Part shown: piece after piece, positions 46,194-56,515 of the stretch
How the letters are laid out: every line of letters starts with the position of its first letter
How positions within the stretch are numbered: position 1 is the first letter of the stretch
From: Lepeophtheirus salmonis
Taxonomy: Eukaryota > Arthropoda > Copepoda > Siphonostomatoida > Caligidae
Direction: 5' to 3'
DNA length: 64,000 bases
Assembly: GCF_016086655.4 (NCBI RefSeq)
Contig: NC_052138.2
Coordinates: forward strand, 29,895,403 to 29,959,402
Made by a program: the position numbers and the translations under genes
The notes under the pieces: generated by a model
What the model saw: the letters and a program-made list of their open reading frames with translations, nothing else
Databases searched by the model: none
Told to the model about the DNA's origin: nothing

Positions 46194-46240
46194 TATACAG
46201 GGTGTTGCATCATTACTATTTACTTTAGAAGTTTTATAAA
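46194..46240 (+). repeat. Single Tc1-like terminal repeat-like string
   Basis: tatacagggtgttgcatcat has the TA plus CAGGGTG start of local Tc1/mariner ends, but I found no matching inverse end and no transposase nearby. Confidence 0.3.
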
Positions 46241-46567
46241 GAAGAAAAGTTTTATTAATGATAGTACACCTTTAAAATTTATAAAACTACACAGTTTTAT
46301 AAATCATATTTTAGATAAGTGACGACTCCATTGTTCATACACTGAATAAACCGAGCTTAGATGTTCTAGTACACTGTGATTTTTTTCTATTTTGTTGTTG
46401 TTACTCTTAATATAGCTTTTCATTTAGAGATTTTAGTAGGATAATTATTTCATACAAAAAAAAAAGATTCAAAATTTAATTAAAACATGTTTTATGTCAT
46501 AATTGTGGATGATTAGTTGATTAAGCGATTAGTAATTTGCGATTCACCAAAGATCTTAAGAATGTTA

Positions 46568-46680
46568 GGATCTCCGGAATAAATCCCGTTCTAATACCTT
46601 GATTTGAACAAACTGCACTAATTTATTATTCTTGAATAACACAAAATCTGATGGCACCATTTTTAACTCTTTAGTATCAT
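46568..46680 (+). repeat. Dispersed repeat shared with 63530-63640
   Basis: tccggaataaatcccgttct and accttgatttgaacaaactg resemble tccggaataaaatcggttcc and acccgatttgaataaatcaa at 63535. Only about 60 bases are clearly alike. Confidence 0.5.
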
Positions 46681-47459
46681 TATCTGTGGATTTATTCCTG
46701 TTGAAAGAATTTTCCAAATTTCAAGTTATGAAAATAAATTGAAAAAACGTTTTTTGTATATAAGGAACAGAAGCAACTACTGATTCTAATAAATTGCACG
46801 AATAAAAACTCCACAACCAATTTGCATAAATTTAATTTTAATCTAATAAAGTATTATGTTAGACCATTTTTTTTTTTTTTTGCAATATTTATTATCAACG
46901 GCAACACACATTCTTCACTACTTCAACCCAGGATGGATATTGATTATTTTTCCAAGAAATAACTTTAAAATTTATCCTAACAATGAAACCACGACTTTGT
47001 TGACTTCTACAGTTTGATTGTAATGTGCTATTAAAAAAGGATGTTATATTGTAGCAGAGGATCGAAGATGAGTAGAAAACGGATTGAAGTTGTCAAGAAG
47101 AAGAAAAGAGATGAGAAAAAAAAGGGTTGAAGAAAATAAGAAAGATGGGATAATTTATTTTGATGTCAGATGGGGTACAGATAGTGTTTCTGTTCACAAA
47201 TTATTACATTGGGAACGCATTGTGGGCAATATTATTATTATCGTTTCATTTAATATTTTAATTATCATTACCGTCTCTTGTATCTAAATTACTATTTGAA
47301 CCATTCAGGGTTTTAATATAATCACATCAACAATTGTTTGATTTACCAGATCGATTCTAATGGTAGATGCTATATTTTTAAGTTTGGCTTATTTATTCAT
47401 ATAAAATATAATTTTATAAACAAATAGACATAAGAACCATAGAAAAAGTCACGTCCGTC

Positions 47460-48060
47460 ATCATTAATACATTAAAGGTGTCGAATAAAGAATTATTTGA
47501 ATTATTAAAGCATACGTAAGAGTCAGTTTATGACTAACTTACCAGCCAAATTTAAGGGATATTTAAAAGGAAATCCATTGATTAGTATATGACTATGAAG
47601 TTTGCTGAGTTTGGCAGAAAGAAAACTGTACTCCTGTCCTGGGTTAGTAAAGAGTGTTTAAATATGGGTTGTGAAAAGTCACTCAACATGATTGAAAGAT
47701 CCCTTCTTTCACAAAAACAACAAAAATTCAGGAGTGTTATCAGCGACTTTTGAATGACTTAAAACAAAATAAAAATGGATGCAAGACTTTTCCCCATAAT
47801 GGTATAACTCAAATCTGAGATATAAAGGTAAAGCTGGAGCCTTATAAAAAAATCAGTGAATATGTCCTGAGTCTAAATACCACTGAGACGAAAATGTTTG
47901 TAGCGAATATGTATAGGGCAGCTAGGATAAGTTAGGCTCTAACACGTGCAGTTTTGTGTTGGGAGGCTTGCACCAAAATATTGAATGAAGATAATCAACT
48001 TGGCCAGATCCAAGGGGGTCAAATGGGTGTACCAGACTTACATACATAACTAATAAAAAT
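47460..48060 (+). other. Possible unidentified coding relic
   Basis: A frame with one stop reads ISEYVLSLNTTETKMFVANM, YRAARIS, stop, ALTRAVLCWEACTKILNE and QIQGGQMGVPDL at about 47850-48045, with NIPAKFKGYLKGNPLI upstream near 47550. The composition is protein-like but I recognise no domain. It may be a worn transposon ORF or chance. Confidence 0.25.
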
Positions 48061-48620
48061 GATTTTATTTTTATCTAAAACTTTTAGCAACATACATTTT
48101 GATACTAAAGTTAAGATGTGTATGCTCAACATTTTGTGTAAAAGTCTATTTAAAAAATAAAGGAATTATTATTTTTTTTATTGCATGTAAGAAAAATATA
48201 CCGTGTTGGATTTTATATCGAGAAAAAAACAATACCTTAATCGGAAAAAACAAGTAATTCCATGGAGGGAGAAATAGTGTGTAGGTAGTAGACGGAGGAA
48301 GGAGATTTGAAAGAATGAAGGATTAGAGAGCGTTTTCAGTGACGTCATAATTGAAGGAGGTGCTATATAATGACTCAAGTTGATAGGATGCAGGAGAAAA
48401 GCCTTTTCCAGCCAATTGAATCGTATTTTAATGCATTTTGCGAGTAAGATGTTGTATGATTTTTGTTTGATCATGCGATTGCAAAATTAATCAGTTTTGT
48501 TTTGACTCAGGCATCAAATAAGTAAAAAGGATGCAAAAAGGCGTCGAGTACCCGGCTTGATTGACGCACATACAAGATGAGGACTCAAAAATTGGAAAAT
48601 TTCAAAATTAGTTTTGACTT

Positions 48621-49310
48621 CTACGTATATTTATTTTGTGCCATTTTTATGGCAAACTTTTCAAGCAAAAGTTGGTAACTCAACAATTTTCTACACTTTT
48701 TTATTCTATAGGCCACCTCCCCCATTCTGAATGATGGCTTCAATACGAACAGAAGAGCACAGTTGGCCTCTATAAAGTCCGCGAAGAAATTGTTCAACTC
48801 CTCTGTGATCACGGCCTTCAGGCATCGATATTCGGGTGAGACGTCTTGTTCATCTTCCCTCTAAGACGCACTAAGCAGCAAAGTCCAGAGGGTTCACGTC
48901 GGCTGAGCAAGAAGGCTAGAAATCTGCCAACCAGAAGGCAGCCATGTTCTCCCTGCAGAAATACTGCACTTTTTGGATGTGTGTGCCGGGGCTCCATCTT
49001 GGGTAAACACATAGTTGTCCTTGGGGAACGTTCTCTTGAATCATGGTAAGACATTGTACCTGAGTACCATGTAGTTGACGTCTGTGTTGACTTTTTCGTT
49101 GGTATTGAAGAAGTAGGGAGGTATTTGGCTGCTGTCGGACGCCGTAATACTGAGGACCATGACCTGAGCTGGATGCTTGGTGCTGAAGGCTTCCTCGCTC
49201 TGAGCTCTTGATTAAACAACGAAGCGGTCATTTATTCTGTTCAGAACAGCGTCCACTATAAAGATCTTCTTGTTGGAGATCGACTTGTGCGTGGAGGAGA
49301 TCGCATGTCA
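48621..49310 (-). pseudogene. DD37D Tc1-like transposase, catalytic and C-terminal part
   Basis: Minus strand from about 49310: SNKKIFIVDAVLNRINDRFV (the segment after the first Asp), stop, HPAQVMVLSITASDSSQIPP, YFFNTNEKVNTDVNYMVLRY, NVLP, stop, FPKDNYVFTQDGAPAHTSKK (second Asp). A frameshifted stretch that should contain the third Asp follows, then KMNKTSHPNIDALKAVITEE and LNNFFADFIEANCA to the end. The N-terminal helix-turn-helix part is missing; the sequence beyond 49310 belongs to an opposed Tc1 relic. Confidence 0.75.
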
Positions 49311-49379
49311 TTTTGCTTATTGCTCCAACATTTCAGATTGCACAAAAACAAAACAAACATCTAATTTGAGCTATTTGTC

Positions 49380-49815
49380 AGTTATTTCGAATGGAGCCAA
49401 GTACAAGATTGTCAGGCTTTTAGAACTGAGGCTAGACGGCCTTCTAGATAATTCTAATTTTTGGACACCTAGTTAGGCCAAAAAGACATCGCTACCAATT
49501 TAAAGGTCAATGTATGGACCGTCCCCAATATCCAACATGTCAAGAACATTGTCGAACAGACGTCCAGACCCAAAGACATGTGGCCTCCTTCCTCTCCCAC
49601 TTGAACCCCTAGATAACTTTTGGTGGAACGCCATCGAAGACATCACAAATCCAACCCCTCAATGAAATGTGGATGACCTGAAGTCCTCCATTTCCAAGGT
49701 CTTGGCCAATTACCATGAGGACAAATTTTGAAAGCCTGTACCAGCTTCAGATGCCGTATTGAGGCGGTCATTGCTTCTAATGAAGCAAATAAGATGCAGG
49801 CTCTGTAATTTGCCA
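49380..49815 (+). pseudogene. Second Tc1-like relic, internally deleted, opposite strand
   Basis: Plus strand: DIATNLKVNVWTVPNIQHVK at about 49487-49546 is a helix-turn-helix of the 'LGVSVWTVRNI' type. It is joined after EQTSRPKD directly to the C-terminal catalytic end MWPPSSPT (SPDLN in relatives), then PLDNFWWNAIEDITNPTP, NVDDLKSSISKVLANYHED and a worn tail ending near 49809. The first and second Asp blocks are absent, so this is a deletion derivative. Its C-terminus differs from that of the neighbouring minus-strand relic (FWWNAIEDITN against KMNKTSHPN), so the two come from different families. Confidence 0.65.
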
Positions 49816-51149
49816 ATAATTTTTGTATATATATATATTTTTTATCAGGTAATAAAATTTTGAGTTCTTTTTTTTTTGTTTTTTCCGAAGGGAAAATTTT
49901 TCTTCAGCACCCTCGACATAAAATGGACAAATTTGCAATAAATCTTAATTAAACTCAATCAAATGACTTTATTACTAAAAAAACTACTTTATGCCAATGA
50001 TCTATACTAATATTTTAATTCAATCAATGAGATATTTACAGAAAATCTCTATAAAAAAGTCGAAATTTGTAAAAAAAAAATGGATTAGGTACGACAAAAG
50101 TAGTATAATTTAAGAAAAACATATTGTTCATTCTATTATAATAGTTAATTTTTATCAACACTCTTTGTTTGTCTATCTTTTTGTAAGTATGTATGAATGT
50201 ATTTAGCTCATAAAGTCATTTTTATCCAAGAAACATCAATGTAGTCATATTAATTACAACTTGCAGGTATTTTATAGGTAGTATCAAGCGTACCGTCATA
50301 ATAAAAAAAAAGTTTTATTGTAGAAAATTGTATAAGAACAGTATAAAAAAATGAATGAAATATGCAGGCATTCAGATCAACTCATATTTTAAACCACCCT
50401 TATACAATAAAATATGAGTTGATGACTCCTTTTAAAAATGAGCGCGTGTAGCTAAAGCTCGTATTAAAAAAAAAAGGAAGTACATTATATAAAATAAAAA
50501 ATAATGAATGTGACCTTAGATGAGGTTTAGCAACAAGTGTCCTTAGCTAAAACTGAGCCATACCATATTATAGCCTTGTAATTGAAGGTTCAAGGGCACC
50601 CCCTACAAATGAGGTAGAAGAAATGATAAATTATTATAATGACATAATATTAGAACCAAATAATTTCATAAAAACTCTGATTTATAAATTTCACAGCCCT
50701 GAATTTTTATGTAGCTATAAGTTTGACTATCTAAATTAAATAAAATCATTTTACCCTCCAAAGTCTGAGATCTTCTGAGGGATCAGTTGTAATAAGGTGA
50801 TGAAATAAAAATTTAAAGGACTTGAAATATTTGTATGAAATCCAGAAATAGAGGTAAAACAATTCTGGAAAAATAAAAATTGTAATTCCAAAATCCAGTT
50901 ACTATCCCAGGCTTTAATATTATCTCATATTTATATACCTTATGGGTAAATTCCCATTATAGAGAGTAGAGATATACAAAAACTATTTTGTGGGATAGAC
51001 AATTAAATTGACTCTGTGATATATTTTACTTTATAAAGACAGTATTTTTAATTTATGGAAAATATCCTGTGGAATGAAAATAGGGAAAAACAAGATCTAA
51101 ATTGAACCCAAAAAATTATTCATAAAAAATTTCCAAAAAAAAAGGCAAA
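49816..51149. other. No gene seen apart from one hairpin
   Basis: AT-rich sequence. A perfect hairpin sits at 50376-50423. No other feature recognised. Confidence 0.5.
50376..50423. repeat. Perfect 16-bp hairpin
   Basis: atcaactcatatttta, a 16-base loop, then taaaatatgagttgat. No adjacent gene to which it could serve as a terminator. Confidence 0.75.
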
Positions 51150-51400
51150 AAAATTCTTTGAGATACTGAAACTCCCAGCAGAGTTTTTAAAAGTTGATCC
51201 AAAATTGTGGTCAAGAAACGATGATTATAATAAATCCCTTGAAATAATTGATACTCTTCACGTTGCCAATGACCAAGAAGAATGAAGTGACAATTATTAA
51301 AGAATACAGGAGCTCGTTAAATAATGATCAATTTTTATTACAAGTTATTGAAGAGCATCGAAAGATGTATCCGAACTCGAGAAAAAAAAAGACTCTAAAC
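51150..51400 (+). pseudogene. Broken copy of the 7.4-kb unclassified family
   Basis: Frame 1 reads FFEILKLPAEFLKVDPKLWS, NDDYNKSLEIIDTLHVAND and meets a stop. The continuation is one base out of frame: EVTIIKEYRSSLNNDQFLLQ, VIEEHRKMYPNSRKK.TL. The tail corresponds to TAERGVQLMKDF..EEQKQFLLRCVHHHTKIYPDSKIKTL of the 7.4-kb gene. This copy retains the stretch that is replaced by hydrophobic residues there (EFLKVDPKLW...LEII), so the two together outline the family's C-terminal domain. It is followed by an A-run of about 18. Confidence 0.6.
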
Positions 51401-52856
51401 TTGTACTTTTACTCAAAAAAAAAAAAAAAAAAAAAAGAAGAGGTTAACCTTTTATTAACATGCAAATTCTATAATAATGCTAGATAGAGTAGAAACTATT
51501 ATTCTTACGATATAAATTATTTTATGTTTATAATGTTATTAACTAATAAAATATTTTTGACACAAAGCAAAATAAATAAGTATTAAAGAAAATTGAGTAT
51601 CATTTTTTTTATTTTTATTATCAATATAAAAACCACTCTAAACAAATAACTTACTGATGTTATTCTTTTAATAAATAAAGCTAATTGTTGACTATAATAT
51701 TCGAACAATTCAACCAAAGTAACAAATGTAATGAAATTTGGATATTTTGTAGTGGAAAAAAAATATATATATAAAAATATGGTGCGCAATACGTTCTATA
51801 TGTATTATTTTTCTCTTCAAATATTTTTTCCTTATAACTCATATTAAGGATACTTTTACCCATATAAAACAAAGAGATATCTTATAGTAAATTTAATCAT
51901 CTTTAAAAAATTATAGAATATAAAAAGCTGTATCCTTAAACGTTTTCATGATAATTGAAGAAGAAGTCACTTTTTGTGAAAAAATTGGGAATTTTCAAAA
52001 CTTTGAGGCCGTTGAGATGTGTGGGTTTTTTTTCGTTTAAACTTTTCTGATTGTATTTTTTATTAATAGGAACGGATTTTGATCCGGTGATCCGGCCATT
52101 TCAACAAAATGAAAAATAAGAAACACCTTAATGTACATAAAACCTATTCAAAAATATACTTTTTTGTATTTTGATATATTTAAGCATTTTCCCCATACTT
52201 TAAGATGTGAGAAGCTCGAAAATCATTTTTAGGGATCTTAGTATGTCGTATATCCTACCTTATCGGCCTTAAAGTTTTTTCAAAATGCATTTTTTGATGA
52301 TTTTGCGTAGTTTTTAGACAAAAAGAATAGATAAAAGACATCATTGAATGCCAAAAAAGATTTTTGAATACTACTTTTTATATATTTTATTATCTTAGTA
52401 TCAAGATTGTCCGGCCCAATGAAGGTAAAGAGAAACATTTAGGTGTGTGACCGTAGTACTAAAATTCTATACTCTCATCTATCAATGTTATGTTTTCTTA
52501 TATATATCCATTTTTTGCGGAAATAAATAAATATTTTCGAAAGATTATACGCTTACATCAATTTCTACTTTAAGAATAATTTATCTAACACCAATTTGAA
52601 AATCAGAATGATATACCTTTTATATCATTTTACATATTTTCTTAGACTTCTATTATCAAAAACGTAAAAATCACAAAAAAGTGATTATTTTTATTATCCA
52701 TTTATTTATTGAAGACTTTCTTTTTCAAACAATCTAATCCTTACATATCATATTCTTCGGCTTGAATGAGGTACTCTCTCTGCTTGGGATTTTTATTTAT
52801 TATGTTCCCATAGTGGGTCATCATTTTATTCCTCTCTCTGCAATACCCGAATATTA
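51401..52856. other. No gene seen
   Basis: AT-rich sequence with homopolymer runs. Short open frames at 51583-51872 on the minus strand look like chance. Confidence 0.5.
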
Positions 52857-54114
52857 CAGGGTTCGGAAGCAGAACGTGGACTGTTAATAAATGCTAATTA
52901 TGTAAATAAAATAGATAATTTTTGTGATTTTTCCTGCATATTCTGAATCTCCTGTAAAGAATAATAAACATTATTCTAATTTTCCATTATGAGTGAGCAA
53001 TAAACAAAAAGGCAGAGGATCTCAGACCTTCCAGATACCAAAATTGACGTGGCAGAGATTATGGATATTGTAAAGTGCTCCAGGAGCCTCATTTTCAAGG
53101 TGGCCAAGATGAAAAAGGATGGAAAAGACCTCTCAAAGAAAGAAGGAAGGGGGAAACAACTTGAAAAGGGATTCTGAATTTTTGGGGGACCTGAAGAAGA
53201 AGATCAAGGAAGACCCCACAAAATCCATGAATCACCACTCTAAGGAGTTTGACGTAGACGAGGGGACAATCAGGAGGGATGTGACGGAGGACTTGGGGTT
53301 GTCCTCTTATAAAAGGACCCCACGCCACCTGTGGACAGACACTCTGAAGGAAAGGAAACTGCAAAGATGCAAGAAAGTTCGTGCACGGATCAAGGCGAAT
53401 AGATCCACAGTAAAAAGTTTCTCTGACCAGAAGATTTTCACCGTGGACCAGGTCTGCAACAGTTCGAACGACCTTTGGCTTGGGGGATCACCGGAGGAGG
53501 TCAAGGGGGTGTTCCGTACAAAAAAAAACAGCCCAAAAAATCCTCCTGTGGTGATCCTGGGGGTCTTGGGGTCCGACGGCAAGAAGATTCTTTTTTAAGG
53601 TTGTGGAGAAAATCGGCCAGGATGCCTACTACAAAGTGCTGAGGTTCACCATACTGCCATGGCTCAAGGGCACCTACCCAGAGGACAACCATGTGTGGAC
53701 CCAAGATGGTGCATCCTCACACATCGGTCAAAGCCCAGAAGTTCTACGCCAACAACATGGCTTATTTTTAGCCAGAGGACATCTGGTCATCATCTTCCCC
53801 GGATTTGAACCCGTTGGACTTTGTTGTGTGGGGGTACCTTGGAGAGGGAAACTAGCCGGACATCTCATCCGAACGTGGACTCCTTAAAGGCCGCCATTAT
53901 GAAGGAGTGGAACAACTTGTCCGAAAAGTTCATCATCAACTCCTGCAGGATTTCCACCGCTGTGAGGAGGTTGTGATTGTTGGTGCTGAGGGCGCCCATA
54001 TTAAGTGAACAGTTTCACAAAGATCGTGTCTCAAATTTTTATTAAAAAAATTTCAAAATTAATGACATTTTTCTAAACTCAGTCATTCAGTCCACGTTTT
54101 GCTTCCAACCCCTG
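52857..54114 (+). mobile_element. DD37D Tc1-like element (MSEQ type)
   Basis: A 1258-bp unit with inverted repeats cagggttcggaagcagaacg (left) and caggggttggaagcaaaacg (right, complement), flanked by TA at 52855-52856 and 54115-54116. A full-length but frameshifted transposase lies inside. The 25.26-kb fragment is a relative. Confidence 0.9.
52989..53976 (+). pseudogene. DD37D Tc1-like transposase, several frameshifts
   Basis: Starts MSEQ, TAA, TKRQRISDLPDTKIDVAEIM, IVKCSRSLIFKVAKMK (helix-turn-helix). It shifts frame near 53145 into a 159-codon open stretch: KRDSEFLGDLKKKIKEDPTK, EFDVDEGTIRRDVTEDLG (second helix-turn-helix), SFSDQKIFTVDQ (first Asp). It shifts again near 53598 to EKIGQDAYYKVLRFTILPWL and VWTQDGASSHI (second Asp), and again to PDLNPLDFVVWG (third Asp). 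The D-to-D gap of about 109 bases fits DD37D after small indels. The C-terminus NVDSLKAAIMKEWNNLSEKF ends at TGA 53974. At least one stop and three or more frame breaks. Complete but dead. Confidence 0.85.
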
Positions 54115-54229
54115 TATATATAATTTTTTTTCTTTCATGTAGTCTTCATTTCCTGACCATGATGCAACAGTCTCTTGAAACCAATCTGACCCTATATTTA
54201 GTAAACCTAAAAAAAGATGCAATTCAGGA

Positions 54230-54475
54230 CAAAATCCATATATATTCACAAAAAATTTCGAATAATAATTTTTTTACTCTGCTACATAATTTGCCTGAAT
54301 GACTTTTTTTAAGAAAATAAATTTTTTTTTTAAATTTGTCACTATTTTTCGCTTCAAATTTTTTAATCAACACAAACAAAATGATAGTAAAAGGCAAACA
54401 CTGATTCATTTCGAGGTGGGGAGGGGGGATACAGACCTCCCCCTTGCAGACACCCCTGAGGAGGTACCAAATGAT
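54230..54475 (-). repeat. AT-rich repeat with TTGCAGACACCCCTG end
   Basis: Ends tcccccttgcagacacccct g at about 54452, close to the right end of the 18.8-kb MITE (cccccttgcagacgcccctg). Preceded by aaattttttt blocks. The other end is not clear because it runs up to the Tc1 element. Confidence 0.5.
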
Positions 54476-54614
54476 TCGTGATATGGCTCTTTTTATGAGA
54501 TTGTTATATACTTTTTTAACGTTATTTCCGTATTCTTTGGACTTGTGAATCAAAATATTGTGCACAGGTTTCTACGCCATTAAATCACCCCAGGGCGAAA
54601 AAAATACTATGAGC

Positions 54615-54686
54615 GGACATTTTTGCCAAAGGACATTTCGTTAAAGGGCAATTTGTGGAAAGGACATCTCTTCCAAGGACAATTTG
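54615..54686 (+). repeat. Degenerate 15-16 bp tandem repeat, GGACATTT motif
   Basis: ggacatttttgccaaa, ggacatttcgttaaa, gggcaatttgtggaaa, ggacatctcttccaa and ggacaatttg follow one another with starts at 54615, 54631, 54646, 54662 and 54677. Five copies, worn. Confidence 0.75.
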
Positions 54687-55289
54687 AAACATATGAACGA
54701 CAAATGATATATGGATTTATGCGATTGCACTAACTGATAACCCCTGAATTATTTCCAGCTTAGCAACAGCTAATTAGATACCAACAAATCAATATTAGGA
54801 ACACTACTAATAATGAAGAAGAAAATGAGAGAGTAGAAAGTCGAAAAATTAATTTTAAAAAGGACATAGGAGTTGTTGATGTTTCGGAGATACAATAGTA
54901 AAAAATCAATAGGATAAGATGCATTGTTTACTTTAATTGTTTAATTACTACACTCATGATCTCTACTTTATCTTGCAAATATCCAGTATACTGTTAGTTT
55001 GCTCATGTTTTAAAGATTTAAAAATATATATATAAATATATATTTTAATAACTGTAACTTCTCTGAACGCTGTTTTTTTTAAATTGTGATTTCCCTATTG
55101 TGCCCTTTCACTAAAAAGTGATTTAGATAGTCCTTTTAATATAATTAATTACATCTAAAATACAGACTTTTGGTTAAAAAAAAAGTAATTCTAATATTAA
55201 ACAATTCTTTCTAATCCAACTAATTAAAAAAATTCAAATCAAGTAACAATTATATGTAGAGTTGTTTAGTATTTAAACTCGTGTGAAAT

Positions 55290-55433
55290 TTTTTGTAGTT
55301 GGTTATCTGCACAGTGTTTTTATTTTTCATTATCTTTTAATTCTTGAGGAGAAAATATCAAAGTATTAAGTAGCCACAATTTTGTGTACTCATAAAGTGA
55401 CCCTGAGGATTTTCTGACTGTTTAAGTGTAATT
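55290..55433 (-). repeat. Repeat F (minus), part left of the SINE
   Basis: ttggttatctgcacagtgtt, cataaagtgaccctgaggat. Same order as the 39.7-kb copy. The SINE follows directly after agtgtaatt. Confidence 0.65.
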
Positions 55434-55666
55434 TTTTTAATTTATGTTCCTTTAATTGGTTAGATGAAGTTGCACTGATTAAGTATATGTAAACATTATA
55501 GTATTATAATTATTCCATCTAACCTAGTAATCTTTTTGTCAAATCCATATAGACACTTAAAGTATACATATTTGTTTCTCTAGGAATCACCTGGGATCGA
55601 ACACACATTGAGTTCAAGAGAAGAATATCTCCCAAAATCGTTGTCACTGAGCTATGACGATTCCAT
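55434..55666 (-). mobile_element. tRNA-headed SINE, copy 2, with target duplication
   Basis: Reads on the minus strand from GGAATCGTCATAGCTCAGTG (A-box TAGCTCAGTGACAACG), through a B-box-like GTGTTCGATCCCAGG and GGTGATTCC (which can pair with the initial GGAATC as in an acceptor stem), into the body shared with 1791-1988. The 3' end is A-rich (ttaaaaaaa). The 9-bp direct repeat agtgtaatt flanks it (55425-55433 and 55667-55675). These are the marks of a tRNA-derived SINE inserted by target-primed reverse transcription. Confidence 0.85.
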
Positions 55667-55675
55667 AGTGTAATT

Positions 55676-55755
55676 CCTTGTTGAACTCAGAGCAGAATTG
55701 AGGATCGACATTGAATTCATTCGTGCATACGTCTTATGAAGGTTAATTTATGTTT
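55676..55755 (-). repeat. Repeat F (minus), part right of the SINE
   Basis: ccttgttgaactcagagcag, aattgaggatcgacattgaa and atgtttctttcctagc complement the central block of repeat F and continue the part at 55290-55433. Confidence 0.7.
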
Positions 55756-55844
55756 CTTTCCTAGCCTTCTTATATTTGCTTGAGTGTGTCTACCACTGCA
55801 ACGTCATGCCCATAGATGAAAATAATATTATCCGCTGGAATGTT

Positions 55845-56155
55845 CAAAAAAGAAACGGAAAATTAATGTGGTCACCCTCATAATTGGAAGAAAGCTTGAC
55901 AGTTATTGTCATAATGTTTCATTAAATTACCTACTAACAGCTATGTGAGGAAGGAAATAAACTTCTTCTGACATCTCTAGCTCCTCAAATAATCATTAGT
56001 GTTACTCTTTGTCTTTCCGGCAATAGTGATTACTTTATATTTTTATCTTCTCTCCTTCGGAATGAAATAATAATGATAATGGATTTGGAAAATAAAAAGT
56101 ATTTTCAGGTTGGATTTACAAATAGAGCACGATCTTCCATTTTCATATTTTTTTT
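55845..56155 (+). repeat. Repeat F copy
   Basis: aaattaatgtggtcaccctc, cataatgtttcattaaatta, agctatgtgaggaaggaaat aaac, tctttccggcaatagtgatt, taatggatttggaaaataaa, ttcaggttggatttacaaat, agagcacgatcttccatttt. Shows the 5' and 3' ends of the family; the middle is shortened. Confidence 0.8.
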
Positions 56156-56269
56156 TACCCCTTTATTCATTTTGGTACGTCCGAAATTATTACTTGTAAT
56201 TTTGAAAAGAAATAATGAACGTTGTATTTTTAAAAATAATACATATTAATATTAAAGTTGTAAAAAATA

Positions 56270-56515
56270 TACCTTAAAGAAAAGCAAAAAATGATGTGGT
56301 AACCCTCACAATTTGAAAAAGTTTTCGAGAAGAGCTGTGGGAAGAAAAGAGTAATCAGAAATGCCACTCCGTATTTTGCAATGATATAGACACAAATAAA
56401 AGCACTGCCGATCCTCAATTCTCCTCCGAGTCGAACATGGACTTACACTAATAACTCCGCAAAAAATCATTAAGGTTACTTTCGTCTTTTCAGGTAGTAA
56501 CTACAAAAGCCTCAT
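56270..56515 (+). repeat. Repeat F copy
   Basis: aaaatgatgtggtaaccctc, gagaagagctgtggg, then gccgatcctcaattctcctc, cgagtcgaacatggacttac, actaataactccgcaaaaaa, tcattaaggttactttcgtc. Closely follows the previous copy on the same strand. Confidence 0.75.

Noticed and set aside
46194..46240. Complete Tc1-like element starting at tacagggtgttgc
   Set aside because: No inverse terminal repeat or transposase remnant was found downstream or upstream.
54603..54690. CRISPR-like array
   Set aside because: Units are about 15 bases with no unique spacers, in a eukaryotic context; it is a degenerate tandem repeat.
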